Program-made: the position numbers and the translations under genes
The notes under the pieces: generated by a model
Database searches by the model: none
The model's input: only the letters and a program-made list of their open reading frames with translations
What the model was told of the DNA's origin: nothing
In this document: one piece after another, positions 46,001 to 55,624 of the stretch
Numbering within the stretch: position 1 is the stretch's first letter
How the letters are laid out: every line of letters begins with the position of its first letter
NCBI RefSeq assembly: GCF_016031635.1
Contig: NZ_JACEGD010000008.1
Coordinates: forward strand, 206,667-270,666
From: Bradyrhizobium diversitatis
GTDB lineage: Bacteria > Pseudomonadota > Alphaproteobacteria > Rhizobiales > Xanthobacteraceae
Length of the DNA stretch: 64,000 nt
Direction of reading: 5' to 3'

Positions 46001-49000
46001 ACGCTGACAGCGAGGCCGAAGTGGTGGAGCCCGCCCCAGCCGAGCGGGTCGGCGTTCTCGACATCCTGCTGCATCCAGGTGATTGGGTCAGGCAATCGGC
46101 CAGCACTACCTTCGCCAGCGTCAAGCTTCACGGCTTTGCCGGCACTGACTTCTACCGTGAAAGTCGTGCCAGGCGCCCCGCCGATCGCCGTTGCTCCTTG
46201 CGCTGAAAGGTGGGCGACGAGGATTGCGAGATATGGATGCAGGGACCGCTTGGCGACGAAGTCGCCGGCCGCACGCATCTCGGCCAGCGTGGCATCGACG
46301 CTTGGCACGAACGGAGGCCATTTGAGCTCGCTCTCGTTCCAGGAGAACCAGCCAGGCCACTTCGCGGTCATCTCTTCGCTGGGCACCTCGATGCGATGAA
46401 GGAAGGATAGCGTCGCGGCAAACGAGGGAGAGCTCGCCTCCCAGATCTCGGGCTGGACAAAGGAGGTAACAGCGCGCCCGGCGAAGGGGACGTCGATCGG
46501 CTTCACCTCGTGAATTTTCTGCCATTCGGTGCCGAATCCCGCGGCCTCTACGCGGTCGAGATTAACGAGCGCGTCCATCCGCGCCTCGTAGAGCTGGTAG
46601 GCGGCCACTTTCTCAATTGGCCTGTCGGCAGCGGGCTGCGCACTCCATCGAAGCGTGACGCCACGCTCACGGCCCGGCCGTGGCAGGTATTCGATGGTGT
46701 CCGCATCAACGAGGTTCGCGGTGTGGATAAGGCCAACGGTGGCGGCGACCTCGGTCAGCTGATGCGTACCGGCATCGGTGCGCGGCGGCAGCCACTCCAG
46801 ATGATCGAGCACGCGCATCTTCGGCGTGCCCTCGGGATCTACCTGGTCAAGGAGGATGCGAGCGCGGATCGGCGCAGCGTAGCCGACTGCGGGAAGGTCC
46901 TTTACGGGTTCGAGATCGTTCGCGGCGGTGCGGACGAAGACGTTCCACCCCGACCCCGCCGCCGCGGTAGCAGGACGGCGCCGTAGAAAACCAAATGCAA
47001 GCAAAGCCTGCTGCGAGGTGGATTCGAGTCGGCGGCCAAGGTGGTCGAAGACACCCGCGACGAGACTCGCGAGGTCGTCGTCGAAGTTGATGGCGAAGCC
47101 CTGCTGTGCGGGTGCGGGAGCGGTCTCGTTCTCGGGTAGCACGCGGGGAAGGGAGGTCGGTGGAACGCTCCGAAGCTTGTCCGAGAGGGCGATCACGATG
47201 TCCCCGTCGCGCAGGCCGCTGCCGAGCGCGCTGGCGAGGCCGCTGTCGTCCGCGTCCGCCGCCTCTTCGGGGAACGCACCGAGCGGAAGGCGCCGCAGCG
47301 GGCGCAGTACGAGCTCACGTCTGCGGACGGCCAGGACGCCTGGATCGTTAGGCGGAACGAGCTCGCGCCAGGTGAGGCTACCGGTAAGCGTCCGGTCCGG
47401 CTTGAAGCGAACGATAAAGGTGACGTCATCTGCGGCAAGCGGGGTCGCGCGTGGCCGGTAGACGGCAGTCATCGACAGCGGCCCACCGACACTTCGGTCC
47501 TGCGCAATCGGACGGATGGTAGCCGTCACTCGCGTTTCCAGCGAGAGCGAGTCGCCTGGGTCGAGTCCAAGAGCGGCAACGGAGCGGGAGTACTGGTAGC
47601 GAGGGGGAAGTCGCAAGGTTGGGTCCACGAGAATGTCAACGGGCAGAACGCGGGCGCGGTCGACCGGCTGCTCCTCGCCTTCCACGGTAATGACGACCTC
47701 GCAGGCAGCGAGGAATTGCGTGATGTCGGGTCTGCGCCCGAGCACGCTGTCGGGGTCTCCTCGCGGCCCCCAGTCGAGATCCCAGGCGAAGTTGAGCGTC
47801 TCCTCGTCGAAATACGAAGCTCGCTCCCTGATGTCAGGCGGATTTGTTTCGAAGTCGGCCGTATTGAAGTCGAGGACCGGGCCGATCTTGCCGGCGAAGT
47901 GGACGGTGTCCGGTCCGTGGTGTTCCATCAGGAAATCGATGTGCGCCTGTTCGTGGCCCCCCGAGAACGCGCCGAGCCAGGGCGGACACTCCGCTGCGAC
48001 GACGCAGACCAGGAGCCCGAGATGGCCAATCGATGGCCGGCCCCCGGGAAGGGGGGTCGCTGTCGGCGCGCCTGCATCGAAGCGCGTGCGCGAGGCGATA
48101 GCGTCGAGATCCTCGGTGAAGGTGCGCAGGAGCCATGCCTGCGCCCCGTGCGCCTGCTCCAGATTTCCTGCGGCGTCGTCGCTCCCCGCCGTGGCGTCGA
48201 AGTGCGCGGTCACGCTCTGCATCAACTTCTTGTCGTAGGGGTTGTTCGGGTCGAGATTGCGCCGGGTCGCGCGGGCGGGATCGTTCGGGTCGAGGATTCG
48301 CTCGTCAGCATCGGCCTTGCGAGTGAAGAGATGCGCCGCGCGGCCGACGCTCATCAGGTCGTCATCATCGCCCCACCGGGACGGAAAATAACCGGGTTCG
48401 GTCGCGGACGCCGGCGGCTCGTGGCAGCCGGCGAGAAGCTTGATCAGCGTCAACTCTTCGGCCGCGCCGCCGTCCACCGGGGCGAGCGCAACCTTGGCAT
48501 CGGCATGCATGCTCAGGTCAATGGCTGCGCCCGCCGGAATCCACGTGAGCTGATCGCCCGCAATCTGCGGCGCGAACACTTGCACGCCTGCATCCGGGGG
48601 AATGGAGAGGCGCGCGTATGCGACCTCCGCGGCAGGCACCGGGGAGACGGGGTAAAAGAATTCCGACTTCGGGCTCGGGATGACCCAGCCGAACCAGAGC
48701 CGGCGACCGTCGGTGGTCTTCTGGCCTCGCATCCGGGCAAAAACGAAGCGGTCGCCGAGTGGCTCGCCGACAGCTGCAGCATCGCCCGTCGATGGTGCGA
48801 ATGCGGGAAACACGGGAGCCCGCATCCCGCGAACATCGAACAAGGCGCCGCCGCCAAGGCCCGGAATTGGTGGGACCGCACCTGGTTCAAGGAACGAGCC
48901 CATATACGGCGCGAGGACAGCGCGCGCGTCATCGACGTTGTCCGCCAGGATCGAGGCGCGCGCAGTGATCTTGAGCTGGCGGCCAAACGCGCCGATCACC

Positions 49001-52000
49001 AGCGTCGCGCGGGCGCGGCAACCGAGATCCGCTGCCCCGGCCCAGCCTATTTCGAGCACCACGACGAGCTGCAGCTCAATACTGAAGCCGATATCGATTT
49101 TGATCTTGCAGAAGCGCAGGTTGAGCCGGAACCAGGCATGTATCGAGAAACGCACGGCAACGTCGAGGCCAGTGACTGCATAGATAGCTGAGCGCGTCGG
49201 ATCTGTAAGGCGGAGACCGATCATCAGCCGCATCGCTGCGGCGACGGTGATCTCGGCGCGCACCTCGGCGCCAACGATGCCCGCCGACACCCCACCGCCG
49301 ACCGTCAGATTGCCACGCCCGGAGAAGAAGACGCCGTGGACGAGCATCTCGCGGTCGAGTCGATAGAGAATGCCGCCGCGGCACTCGAGCGTCAGCGGGC
49401 CGATGCGAAAGTTGAAGAACAGGCGATCCGGCCAGCCGAGCTCGGCATGCAGCACGCCAGGTTCGCTAAGGAAAGTTGCCTCGAAATGCGAGTCGTCGAG
49501 GATCTTGATGACCTGGTCCGGCACAGGCCTGTCGTCGGCGCGCCCGAAGTAGGGGTTCTTACCCTTGGCCGCGTGGGCAAGCAGGCGGCTCTTCGATGGT
49601 TGATAGGAGACAAAGCCCAGCGCGAGAGGACGGCTACGCATCGCCTCGGCGTCCTCGAAGAAGTCGTCGGTACTGACCGGGAACCAGAGTTTTGCCGCGG
49701 CAAGGAAAGTGAAGTCGGAGCGCAGAAAGACGAGGAGCTGCAGGATCAGTGTCTTCAGCTTGCGCTCTCCCGCGGGGTCGTACTTGGTTGGCGCCGAGTT
49801 AGCCGAGGTCATCGACAACACCGCCTCGAAGCCGATCGACCAGCGCGGCGACCCGCCGTCGTCGCGCTCCGGATCGGGTGCCCAGCTCGACAGCCGCGCA
49901 AGGGTCTGGTGCTGCGCGAGTTCGGCGAGCATCAGCTTGATGAGCGCTCCGAGCTCCGGCTCATCCTCCAAGCGCTTGATCATCACCGAAGTGTAGCGGT
50001 ACCCGAAGCCGAGTCCGATCTGACGCAGGTAGAGCGGCAGCGAGCCGATCTGATAGCTGATTCGCGACACCTCGATCGCGATGAACCAGCCACGCTTCCA
50101 TCCGTCGGTCGCGACCGCACGCAGCTTGGCAAAGGCGAATGCGGCGGAGAGCTCGGGCAGGCCGGGGATGAGGACGGTTCCCTCGCCGCCGAACCCGTCG
50201 ATCAGTTCGTCCTTCATGTATTCCACGCGGCCGGCTATCTTGAACCCGCTCGAGGAGATTGCGATGCGCAGGCCCTTCGCCTCAACTGGCGGAAGGCGGT
50301 CCGTAGCATTGGGCAACCCGAGGTAGAGGCGGTGGAAATCGACATCGACCGAGAGCACGTCACCAATATCGGCAAACGCGATCTGCCCGGCGATGATAAT
50401 CGCGGGCCGGTCGAACGAGGGGTAGCGCGGGTGAAAACCGATCCCGCGAACCTCCATGTCGAACAACTTCAGGACTTTGAATCGGCGCGGCCGGGTCAAG
50501 GTCGCGACGAGCTCGATGTGCTCAAAAAACTCGTCGCCGAGCGGTGCGTTGGCGAACTCGCACCGTATGCTGTCAAAGTCCTCAAGCAGGTTGCCGGCGA
50601 ATTCGGCGCCCTCAGGGTGGAATTGCAGCGAGCCGCTGATGCGGAAAAACCAGGCCGCTTCCCTGGTGCCACCGGCGTCGTCCATGTCGATGGTGAGCTT
50701 CGTCAGCTCGAAGCGGCATCGCACGCCGCGAGTGAAAATCGGAGCGTCGCCATCGCCGAGGCTGCAGTCGAACTCCTTCAGCACGATATTGCCGCCTGGG
50801 TTCTGCGCCATGCGAACCGAGATCTCGACCGGAGCGGCGTTAAGCAGATCGGGCAAGTTGCCAGAGCCCGAAATCATCAAGTCCTGCATGCGCCCGCCGA
50901 CGATCGACAAGCGTGCCGCATTTAGCGCGAACGGCTTGCTAAGGCCGGGCAGCTTCAGCGCGACGGGGATCAGCGTGGCGTCGAGGTCCAGTCCGCCCGT
51001 GCCAAGCGCGAAGCGGTCGATGCGGAAGACGAGGCCAGTGCCGCCGAAACCCTGGTGGCGCAGGAGGAGATCGACGTCTTTTGTCCCTTTCGAGCCGTCG
51101 GGCACGCCGAGGACAAAGCGTCCATCGTCGAAGGTGAGGGCGAGCATGCCAATCGGGGTATTTTCCGTACCCGTGCGCAATGCGCGGAGCTCGAAGCCCA
51201 GAAATTCGAGGGGCTTGGATATCCGACTCCCTTTTGTCGCGATGGGGTCGAGCACGTCGCTTGTCCAGGCGGGGAAGTCGTCCACTGGCAGGTCGACCGT
51301 AAGGCGTGCCGGACCCTCGACTGACAATGCGAGGTCGTCGAGACCGAAGCGGAAGCGGACGGTGCCCTCAACCGTAGTCTCGGCCGTCAACGCGACCGTT
51401 AGTTCTGTCGCAAGGAGGACGGCGGTCGCGTGGGCGTCGACACAGACCTCGGTGATCTTGACGTTCACACTCCGCCCCTCGCCGAACAGCTTCAGCGCGG
51501 ACTCGAGCAGGCGTGTCTGCAGTGCGAGTTGCCAGAGACCCGCCTCGCGCAGCCTGAACCCGATGAAAGCCGAGGATGGGAGCGGAAGCGCGGCGCGATC
51601 GACCGGCGGAGCGCCGGGGCACTCATCCTCACCGAGGTTGTTCGCAGCCGGCGCGGGGATGAGCGAGGTGAAGGGGCGGTCGCTCGCATAGACCTGCAGG
51701 AAGCGCGGGCGCTCGCCCTCGCGCCATCCTGCAATAGCGACGGACGTGGCGCCGCTTCCTGTTCCGCCGAGCAAGGCCCGCAAGAACGGCTCCCTGCTGC
51801 CGGCCGCGCTGGAAGGCTGCACCTGTCGCGCGCCGCCGGCGGTATCGGCAAGGGAAAAGTCGATGACCGCCTCGGCGAGTGCCCGGCCGGCTGCGAAGGA
51901 GGGCGCTGGGTCATAGTTGGCCAGCCACGCCAGGCTGTCGACCCCGTCCGCTTCGGCGCGGTAGACAATGCTCTGGCTCGACGGCCGCGCAAGGCGCAGG

Positions 52001-53667
52001 GTGAGGCCGAGCAGCGATAGTGCTATTGCGTCGGCGCCGGCCGTGATCGCGGCCATATCGGGTAGCGGTGTGGCCGGGACGGGGAGCACGATCCCGCTGC
52101 GAAGATCATCTGCGTCGAAGCACAGATGATCCTCCTCGTCGCGCCCGGCGGGCGGCGGCACTGCCGGCAAGGCCGGCAGGACGGCCGTGACGGCCGCGGT
52201 GGACTCGCGCCAATCGAAGCGCAGCTGTAAATCACGGCCGCCAGCAGAGCTCGCGAACGAGGCGATCTCAATCCCGGCGACGAGAGTGTTGGCATCGCCG
52301 GGGATCGATCCCGCTGGAACGGTGCCGAAGAGGTCTGAGGACAAGGCCTTGAGGAACTGGTTGCCGTTTTGCCGCCAGGCGAGGAAGAGGCGGCTGTCCG
52401 TATCAACGGCGCCGTCGAGGAACTCGATGCCGTAGTCGTTCGGCGTGCCGGCGCCGGCGGGAGACTCCGCAAAGGTGAGGCGCGGGATGGGGATCTTATA
52501 GGAGTCGTACTCTGCACCCTCGCCCTCGAACAGCGTGCGGGTGGTGGTGGGAGGCGCGGTGAGGACGCGCAAGTCTCGAAGGTGTATCCTGAGATTGGCC
52601 TCGTACAGCTTGCGGCCTTCGCCGTACTCAAGCTTCAGGCCGCCGACCTCGAGTACGGTATCGAAGCAGGCCCTATCGTCGTGCGCGAAGAAACCGAGCC
52701 GGAGTCGCCACGCTGCCGCCGAGGCGCGCAAGAGGCGAAACGGCAGCTTTAAGAACTCGCCGTCGCCGCCGGGCGCCCTCTTCCATTCGGCGAGCACCAC
52801 CCGCAGGGTATAGGAGGCGCCGTTCCACACGAGGTCAAGGCGGAAGTCATCGTGGGGCAGATCGATGCTGCCGATGCGCAGGACGAGGCCTTTCGCTTCG
52901 AGGTGAACACGCGGCCTTCCGTCTGCCGGCGCAATGCGGAACGCGCTTTCCTTCAACCTGAGGCCGAGCGGTAACGTGATCGACAGCGGAAGGTCGACGT
53001 CCCACGTGATGGCCGGGAGGTCAGGGATCGTCACGCCAACGATCTTCGCGAACCAGTCGAGGAGACCGGGCATCTCGAACGCCGACCAGGTGGCGACGTC
53101 GAGAAGGGCCAGCGGGATCCAGTTTGAGGTGATGCCGAAGCCGACGACGTCAAGCCGCACTGCGAAGTTTGCGACGCCAAGCTCGGATGTTTGCGCCATC
53201 GCGGCGAAGCCGACGCGAACGTCGACCGCAACGCTGGCGCCGACCTCCAGTGCCGAAACGCTGGCGCCCGAGGCCGGGTCGACCGCGTCGCCCACCGTCG
53301 CCTCGAGCGTCCAGGTGATGAACAGGGCAAGGAAGGGACCGCCGGAATCGCCGTCGGCCACGGCGCGCGGGCGGATTTCGAGCCGCACCTCTTTGGGCGT
53401 TGCGGTGGTCGACGCGCCTAGCTTCATTCCGAGTATGTCGGGAATGTTGCCTGGGGCCGCCAGAGTCAGGGCGATAAGCTCGGCTTTCTCCGGCTCGTTC
53501 GGCCACGTCCCGGCGAGGTCCAGCATGCGCTCGTTCGCGTCGACAATGACCGACAACCGCGGTGCGGGACCCGTTGGTTCGACGGAGAGCGCAATGCGAT
53601 GCGACGCGTCCTGCGATCCGTCGGGGGTGTACAGTTCGATCCGTGTGTCGATAAGTGAGAAGGGCAT
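43060..53667 (-). CDS. Giant protein of 3535 residues with beta-rich repeats, unknown function
   Basis: A single 10.6-kb frame. ATG 53667 (MPFSLIDTRIELYTPDG) is preferred over an in-frame TTG at 53679 that overlaps the M23 gene. Residues 1-1600 are beta-rich segments with recurring phrases of the type LRLKESAFRIAPADGRP, which resemble large uncharacterised bacterial domains. Around 1515-1550 a hydrophobic stretch (IELQLVVVLEIGWAGAADLG) occurs. A HEQAH (HExxH) motif stands near residue 1905, a fibronectin III-like strand pattern near 2320-2400 (VTLRWSAQPAADRPIEKVAA), and near 3186-3245 a small beta-barrel like the FCCH-type domain of phage tail proteins (FSDGMRVRIAG, then NTFVLASVN). No signal peptide. 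Function unknown; a large extracellular or surface assembly is possible. Confidence 0.85.
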   Translation of the reverse strand: MPFSLIDTRIELYTPDGSQDASHRIALSVEPTGPAPRLSVIVDANERMLDLAGTWPNEPEKAELIALTLAAPGNIPDILGMKLGASTTATPKEVRLEIRPRAVADGDSGGPFLALFITWTLEATVGDAVDPASGASVSALEVGASVAVDVRVGFAAMAQTSELGVANFAVRLDVVGFGITSNWIPLALLDVATWSAFEMPGLLDWFAKIVGVTIPDLPAITWDVDLPLSITLPLGLRLKESAFRIAPADGRPRVHLEAKGLVLRIGSIDLPHDDFRLDLVWNGASYTLRVVLAEWKRAPGGDGEFLKLPFRLLRASAAAWRLRLGFFAHDDRACFDTVLEVGGLKLEYGEGRKLYEANLRIHLRDLRVLTAPPTTTRTLFEGEGAEYDSYKIPIPRLTFAESPAGAGTPNDYGIEFLDGAVDTDSRLFLAWRQNGNQFLKALSSDLFGTVPAGSIPGDANTLVAGIEIASFASSAGGRDLQLRFDWRESTAAVTAVLPALPAVPPPAGRDEEDHLCFDADDLRSGIVLPVPATPLPDMAAITAGADAIALSLLGLTLRLARPSSQSIVYRAEADGVDSLAWLANYDPAPSFAAGRALAEAVIDFSLADTAGGARQVQPSSAAGSREPFLRALLGGTGSGATSVAIAGWREGERPRFLQVYASDRPFTSLIPAPAANNLGEDECPGAPPVDRAALPLPSSAFIGFRLREAGLWQLALQTRLLESALKLFGEGRSVNVKITEVCVDAHATAVLLATELTVALTAETTVEGTVRFRFGLDDLALSVEGPARLTVDLPVDDFPAWTSDVLDPIATKGSRISKPLEFLGFELRALRTGTENTPIGMLALTFDDGRFVLGVPDGSKGTKDVDLLLRHQGFGGTGLVFRIDRFALGTGGLDLDATLIPVALKLPGLSKPFALNAARLSIVGGRMQDLMISGSGNLPDLLNAAPVEISVRMAQNPGGNIVLKEFDCSLGDGDAPIFTRGVRCRFELTKLTIDMDDAGGTREAAWFFRISGSLQFHPEGAEFAGNLLEDFDSIRCEFANAPLGDEFFEHIELVATLTRPRRFKVLKLFDMEVRGIGFHPRYPSFDRPAIIIAGQIAFADIGDVLSVDVDFHRLYLGLPNATDRLPPVEAKGLRIAISSSGFKIAGRVEYMKDELIDGFGGEGTVLIPGLPELSAAFAFAKLRAVATDGWKRGWFIAIEVSRISYQIGSLPLYLRQIGLGFGYRYTSVMIKRLEDEPELGALIKLMLAELAQHQTLARLSSWAPDPERDDGGSPRWSIGFEAVLSMTSANSAPTKYDPAGERKLKTLILQLLVFLRSDFTFLAAAKLWFPVSTDDFFEDAEAMRSRPLALGFVSYQPSKSRLLAHAAKGKNPYFGRADDRPVPDQVIKILDDSHFEATFLSEPGVLHAELGWPDRLFFNFRIGPLTLECRGGILYRLDREMLVHGVFFSGRGNLTVGGGVSAGIVGAEVRAEITVAAAMRLMIGLRLTDPTRSAIYAVTGLDVAVRFSIHAWFRLNLRFCKIKIDIGFSIELQLVVVLEIGWAGAADLGCRARATLVIGAFGRQLKITARASILADNVDDARAVLAPYMGSFLEPGAVPPIPGLGGGALFDVRGMRAPVFPAFAPSTGDAAAVGEPLGDRFVFARMRGQKTTDGRRLWFGWVIPSPKSEFFYPVSPVPAAEVAYARLSIPPDAGVQVFAPQIAGDQLTWIPAGAAIDLSMHADAKVALAPVDGGAAEELTLIKLLAGCHEPPASATEPGYFPSRWGDDDDLMSVGRAAHLFTRKADADERILDPNDPARATRRNLDPNNPYDKKLMQSVTAHFDATAGSDDAAGNLEQAHGAQAWLLRTFTEDLDAIASRTRFDAGAPTATPLPGGRPSIGHLGLLVCVVAAECPPWLGAFSGGHEQAHIDFLMEHHGPDTVHFAGKIGPVLDFNTADFETNPPDIRERASYFDEETLNFAWDLDWGPRGDPDSVLGRRPDITQFLAACEVVITVEGEEQPVDRARVLPVDILVDPTLRLPPRYQYSRSVAALGLDPGDSLSLETRVTATIRPIAQDRSVGGPLSMTAVYRPRATPLAADDVTFIVRFKPDRTLTGSLTWRELVPPNDPGVLAVRRRELVLRPLRRLPLGAFPEEAADADDSGLASALGSGLRDGDIVIALSDKLRSVPPTSLPRVLPENETAPAPAQQGFAINFDDDLASLVAGVFDHLGRRLESTSQQALLAFGFLRRRPATAAAGSGWNVFVRTAANDLEPVKDLPAVGYAAPIRARILLDQVDPEGTPKMRVLDHLEWLPPRTDAGTHQLTEVAATVGLIHTANLVDADTIEYLPRPGRERGVTLRWSAQPAADRPIEKVAAYQLYEARMDALVNLDRVEAAGFGTEWQKIHEVKPIDVPFAGRAVTSFVQPEIWEASSPSFAATLSFLHRIEVPSEEMTAKWPGWFSWNESELKWPPFVPSVDATLAEMRAAGDFVAKRSLHPYLAILVAHLSAQGATAIGGAPGTTFTVEVSAGKAVKLDAGEGSAGRLPDPITWMQQDVENADPLGWGGLHHFGLAVSVALRDPVSGVYLTQSQVRREIQVAREAVRQRVASFADLAESESYLAMDLPLQHERAVTTEIRRTLLAESDPIALSMVQLTLRPRPVWLRRGDDWTAHRGVSYSVFHDPDGLLSGEGHPVRLRADLSVIYLDDPVRTAMFPAADTEIPFRTILPGTCRRAVLSWRSSAPPSTAFRIGDHFWSEQLAERPVPLVAAAEDPALTPFGLFPLQEDVVASALMRTDVLPDQPPQLTAAPYYQGFLDHLVQAFPGATADELKQDALLPQAYIRWSARYFRSASVDNRIATLVAPKGAMPSRMAPDGRGTLAYTHPIREDLASLRSYAVRVVDRYHMLQTGAEPPEPDGFAPESCVDVDIPRRRKLVAPKAVGLRLLTTPDAVEYHELALSEHVEQALSRANLLVARKLEFQDLRRRYTMAFAFDQWVDDLEAEGLVADVSWPPDLAPGRAEAPPDGLGADTFLATAPLARFGGLRIVTPAEAFYYKQTVTVVARAVSVQSPPLEIALPAPNAIPPLPADASPTIFAPTPDWSAFEDLSARHAKLANVLRGHAVVPYLLPRTGARITTRFPRLFEHIAPAALAGHLAGERLPRTFGCLPDPLGRIEIVAETSGARATIAVVEPRKDASLIGTVIVNELSNSNPAVCTVDASDISKFSDGMRVRIAGAIGTSMTAANGVQTISNVNAEANTFVLASVNTELETSPQISGVTATPTLFVHRNVSNELTAAPIDYPAPSASWHEGLPFSVDVFKAWPLPLADEIAVAVREAADRKQFATDRVARLAALSVRLRVEGAADTWKVTEIAPLDGPRWLYRPSLDAAGEISATQADREIGLRLVLDHTRLAAAELAGDDVDLLHEIETKQNVILSEPFPQALDVRPIDAALAQVEHTLWLHDSRAWRPIDTIPPEIGAGERFLILGDLNEAVYAAAAAAQLPLPDPPPTAAEAAALAALARTLAELHVLRRVVLSVVAHHGNLPPARWGDSYGV

Positions 53668-53671
53668 CGGC

Positions 53672-55624
53672 TCACGCAATGACGATCGGGGGCTGGAAAT
53701 GGAGGCCTTCGAGCTGCGGCGCGACCGGCGACACGGGGGTCTCGTTGGCGGCGATCGCGGCGGCCTTGGTAAAAGCAGCGAAGTTGCCGTAGACGAGCGC
53801 CTTCATCAACGCGATGCGGACCGCCTCAGTCCCGCCGTTTATGGTGGACGCGAGGCCGAGGAGCCGCGTCGCAATGGCATCAAAGGCGGCAACGAGCCTG
53901 GCCGTCGCTTCGGCATCGCCACCGGCGATCCGCTGATGCTGAGTGATCGCAAGGCGGATCGCCCGGTAATAGTCGTGGAAGCCATTGGCGAGGGTCTGGA
54001 GGTAGGCGTTGATCGCAGCGTCCGTCCCTAGCGCCTGCATTGGCACCGTGGCATGTCGCAGGCTACGGTTACCGAGTGTGATCGAGCCCACCCAGAACCT
54101 CGGTACCTCTCCGCCCCCGGCGGGAGGGTCGCCCTCAATAGTGGTGATGTGAGCCGCGACCACGGCATTTTCCCAGGCAACGGCAACGGCTTGTCCCCGC
54201 ACTGAAATGCCGCATGCGACCTGTTCTCTTGAGCGCGCGAGCGCTTCGAGCGCGGGGCCGCCCATGAGGATGTAGAGCGCCTCGCCCAGATGGATAAACG
54301 AAAGCAGCACCTTTGCCGGACGTTCCAGCGCGTTCTCCCCGAGCGTGGTCCAGCGACCGCGAGCGCGCGCCACAAGAGCTCCCACGGTCTCGCCCCAGTG
54401 CGTGACGTCATTCTCCGCCGGAGCGGTTGAGGTTAACGAAGCGAAGCGGCGTGCGCCGTCGCGGATATGATCTGCCGCCTCCGCCTTGGCCTCTCGCTGC
54501 ACTGCGGTCGTGGGATTGGTAACGGCTTCCGCCTCGAAGCGGGCGCGCATTGCGCCGTAGGCGTTGCGGGTAGTCTCGATCAGGGGGAGGTTGTCGAAGT
54601 CCAGCGCGTGGAAAGGCGCCGGCATGATGGCGCGGCGCTGCACCGCGCGGTTGCCCGCATGCTCGCTTCGGCGCGGTGCCGGCGGCTCGAACGTGACGGC
54701 AAGCGAACCGATGGGAAGCTGCGGCCGCTCGAAGTCGCGCTTCAGTGCGGGCTTGGGTGGCACAATCCACCTGCCTCTTGTCGGCCGCGAGCGCTTCTCG
54801 TTGGCCGCGTTGCCGTAGCCAAGCTCGTCATGCTCCGGGTGGTAGCCGAGCTTGCGCGGAAGCACCGCGTAGAGATCAACCTTGTTGGAGCGCGCTGCGG
54901 CACTCGTGCCGCTGGCATCGGCGGGGCCCGACAGGCGAACGAGGGCGAGATGGACATGACCCGCGTTCACTCTGAAAGGAGAGCTGAGGGTTCGGCCATC
55001 TCCACGCTCGTCGGCGTTGCCGCTTTTGCCCGCGAAGCCGATCAGTTCTCCCTGCTTGATACCGGCTGGGGCATCCGGGTGCGCAGGGGCGAAGCGATTT
55101 AAGTGACCGTAGTCGAGCCTGTAGCGAATGACGCGGGTGCCGACAGTCACGTCAAACTCGACTGCGATGCGATTGCCAAGCTCCTCGATCTTCCGCCGCT
55201 TCGTCCTGACGCTCTGCCCGTTGATCGTCTCTTCTTCGAAGGCGTTCGTCGTCTGCTGGTAGGCCGTCTTGAGCGTCAGGGTTCCGCCGACCAGCGCACG
55301 AACGCCGACCTCGAAAGGGAAGGGGGTGTAGCCAGTGTAGACATCGCAGCCGCCGTGCCCCCGATGAACGCCGTCCTCGTTGGGCGCGTAATGAAGGAAG
55401 CTGTTCCAGGGTCCAAAGTAACCGTTGCTGATCATCGGCTCTACCGGCGAGCCGAGTGGATCATGCCTCGGGTAGAAGCCGCGCAGTTCGCCTATGTAGC
55501 GGCTGCGTTGCGGGTCGTTCCGCGGGGGCGCAGCAAGTTGGATCGGATAAAGACCATAGAAAAGAGGGCCGCTTTGACGGAAATGCCTCTGCAGTGCCTC
55601 GCGCTCAAGATTGAGGTCTACCAT
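53672..55624 (-). CDS. M23-like (LytM) metallopeptidase domain protein
   Basis: The 650-residue protein is the first gene of the giant operon. Zinc-site motifs of M23 peptidoglycan endopeptidases are in order: His90 and Asp94 in HGGCD, His174 in DYGHLNRF, and His223-x-His225 in AGHVHLALV. The spacing agrees with the family (HxxxD ... H ... HxH). Insertions separate the motifs, so it is an outlying member. Residues 260-650 have no recognised domain but include helical segments (LGENALERPAKVLLSFIHLG, VRIALMKALVYGNFAAFTK). No signal peptide is seen, so export would need a dedicated route. The stop is five bases before the next start, so translation is coupled. Confidence 0.78.
   Translation of the reverse strand: MVDLNLEREALQRHFRQSGPLFYGLYPIQLAAPPRNDPQRSRYIGELRGFYPRHDPLGSPVEPMISNGYFGPWNSFLHYAPNEDGVHRGHGGCDVYTGYTPFPFEVGVRALVGGTLTLKTAYQQTTNAFEEETINGQSVRTKRRKIEELGNRIAVEFDVTVGTRVIRYRLDYGHLNRFAPAHPDAPAGIKQGELIGFAGKSGNADERGDGRTLSSPFRVNAGHVHLALVRLSGPADASGTSAAARSNKVDLYAVLPRKLGYHPEHDELGYGNAANEKRSRPTRGRWIVPPKPALKRDFERPQLPIGSLAVTFEPPAPRRSEHAGNRAVQRRAIMPAPFHALDFDNLPLIETTRNAYGAMRARFEAEAVTNPTTAVQREAKAEAADHIRDGARRFASLTSTAPAENDVTHWGETVGALVARARGRWTTLGENALERPAKVLLSFIHLGEALYILMGGPALEALARSREQVACGISVRGQAVAVAWENAVVAAHITTIEGDPPAGGGEVPRFWVGSITLGNRSLRHATVPMQALGTDAAINAYLQTLANGFHDYYRAIRLAITQHQRIAGGDAEATARLVAAFDAIATRLLGLASTINGGTEAVRIALMKALVYGNFAAFTKAAAIAANETPVSPVAPQLEGLHFQPPIVIA

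Noticed and set aside
36000..53600. Many long plus-strand open frames opposite the giant genes (for example 38634-39734, 42084-43202 and 49336-50925)
   Set aside because: They are Arg/Ala/Gly-rich shadows produced by GC-biased codon use on the other strand. They lack ribosome binding sites and recognisable domains, while the minus frames are continuous and coupled.
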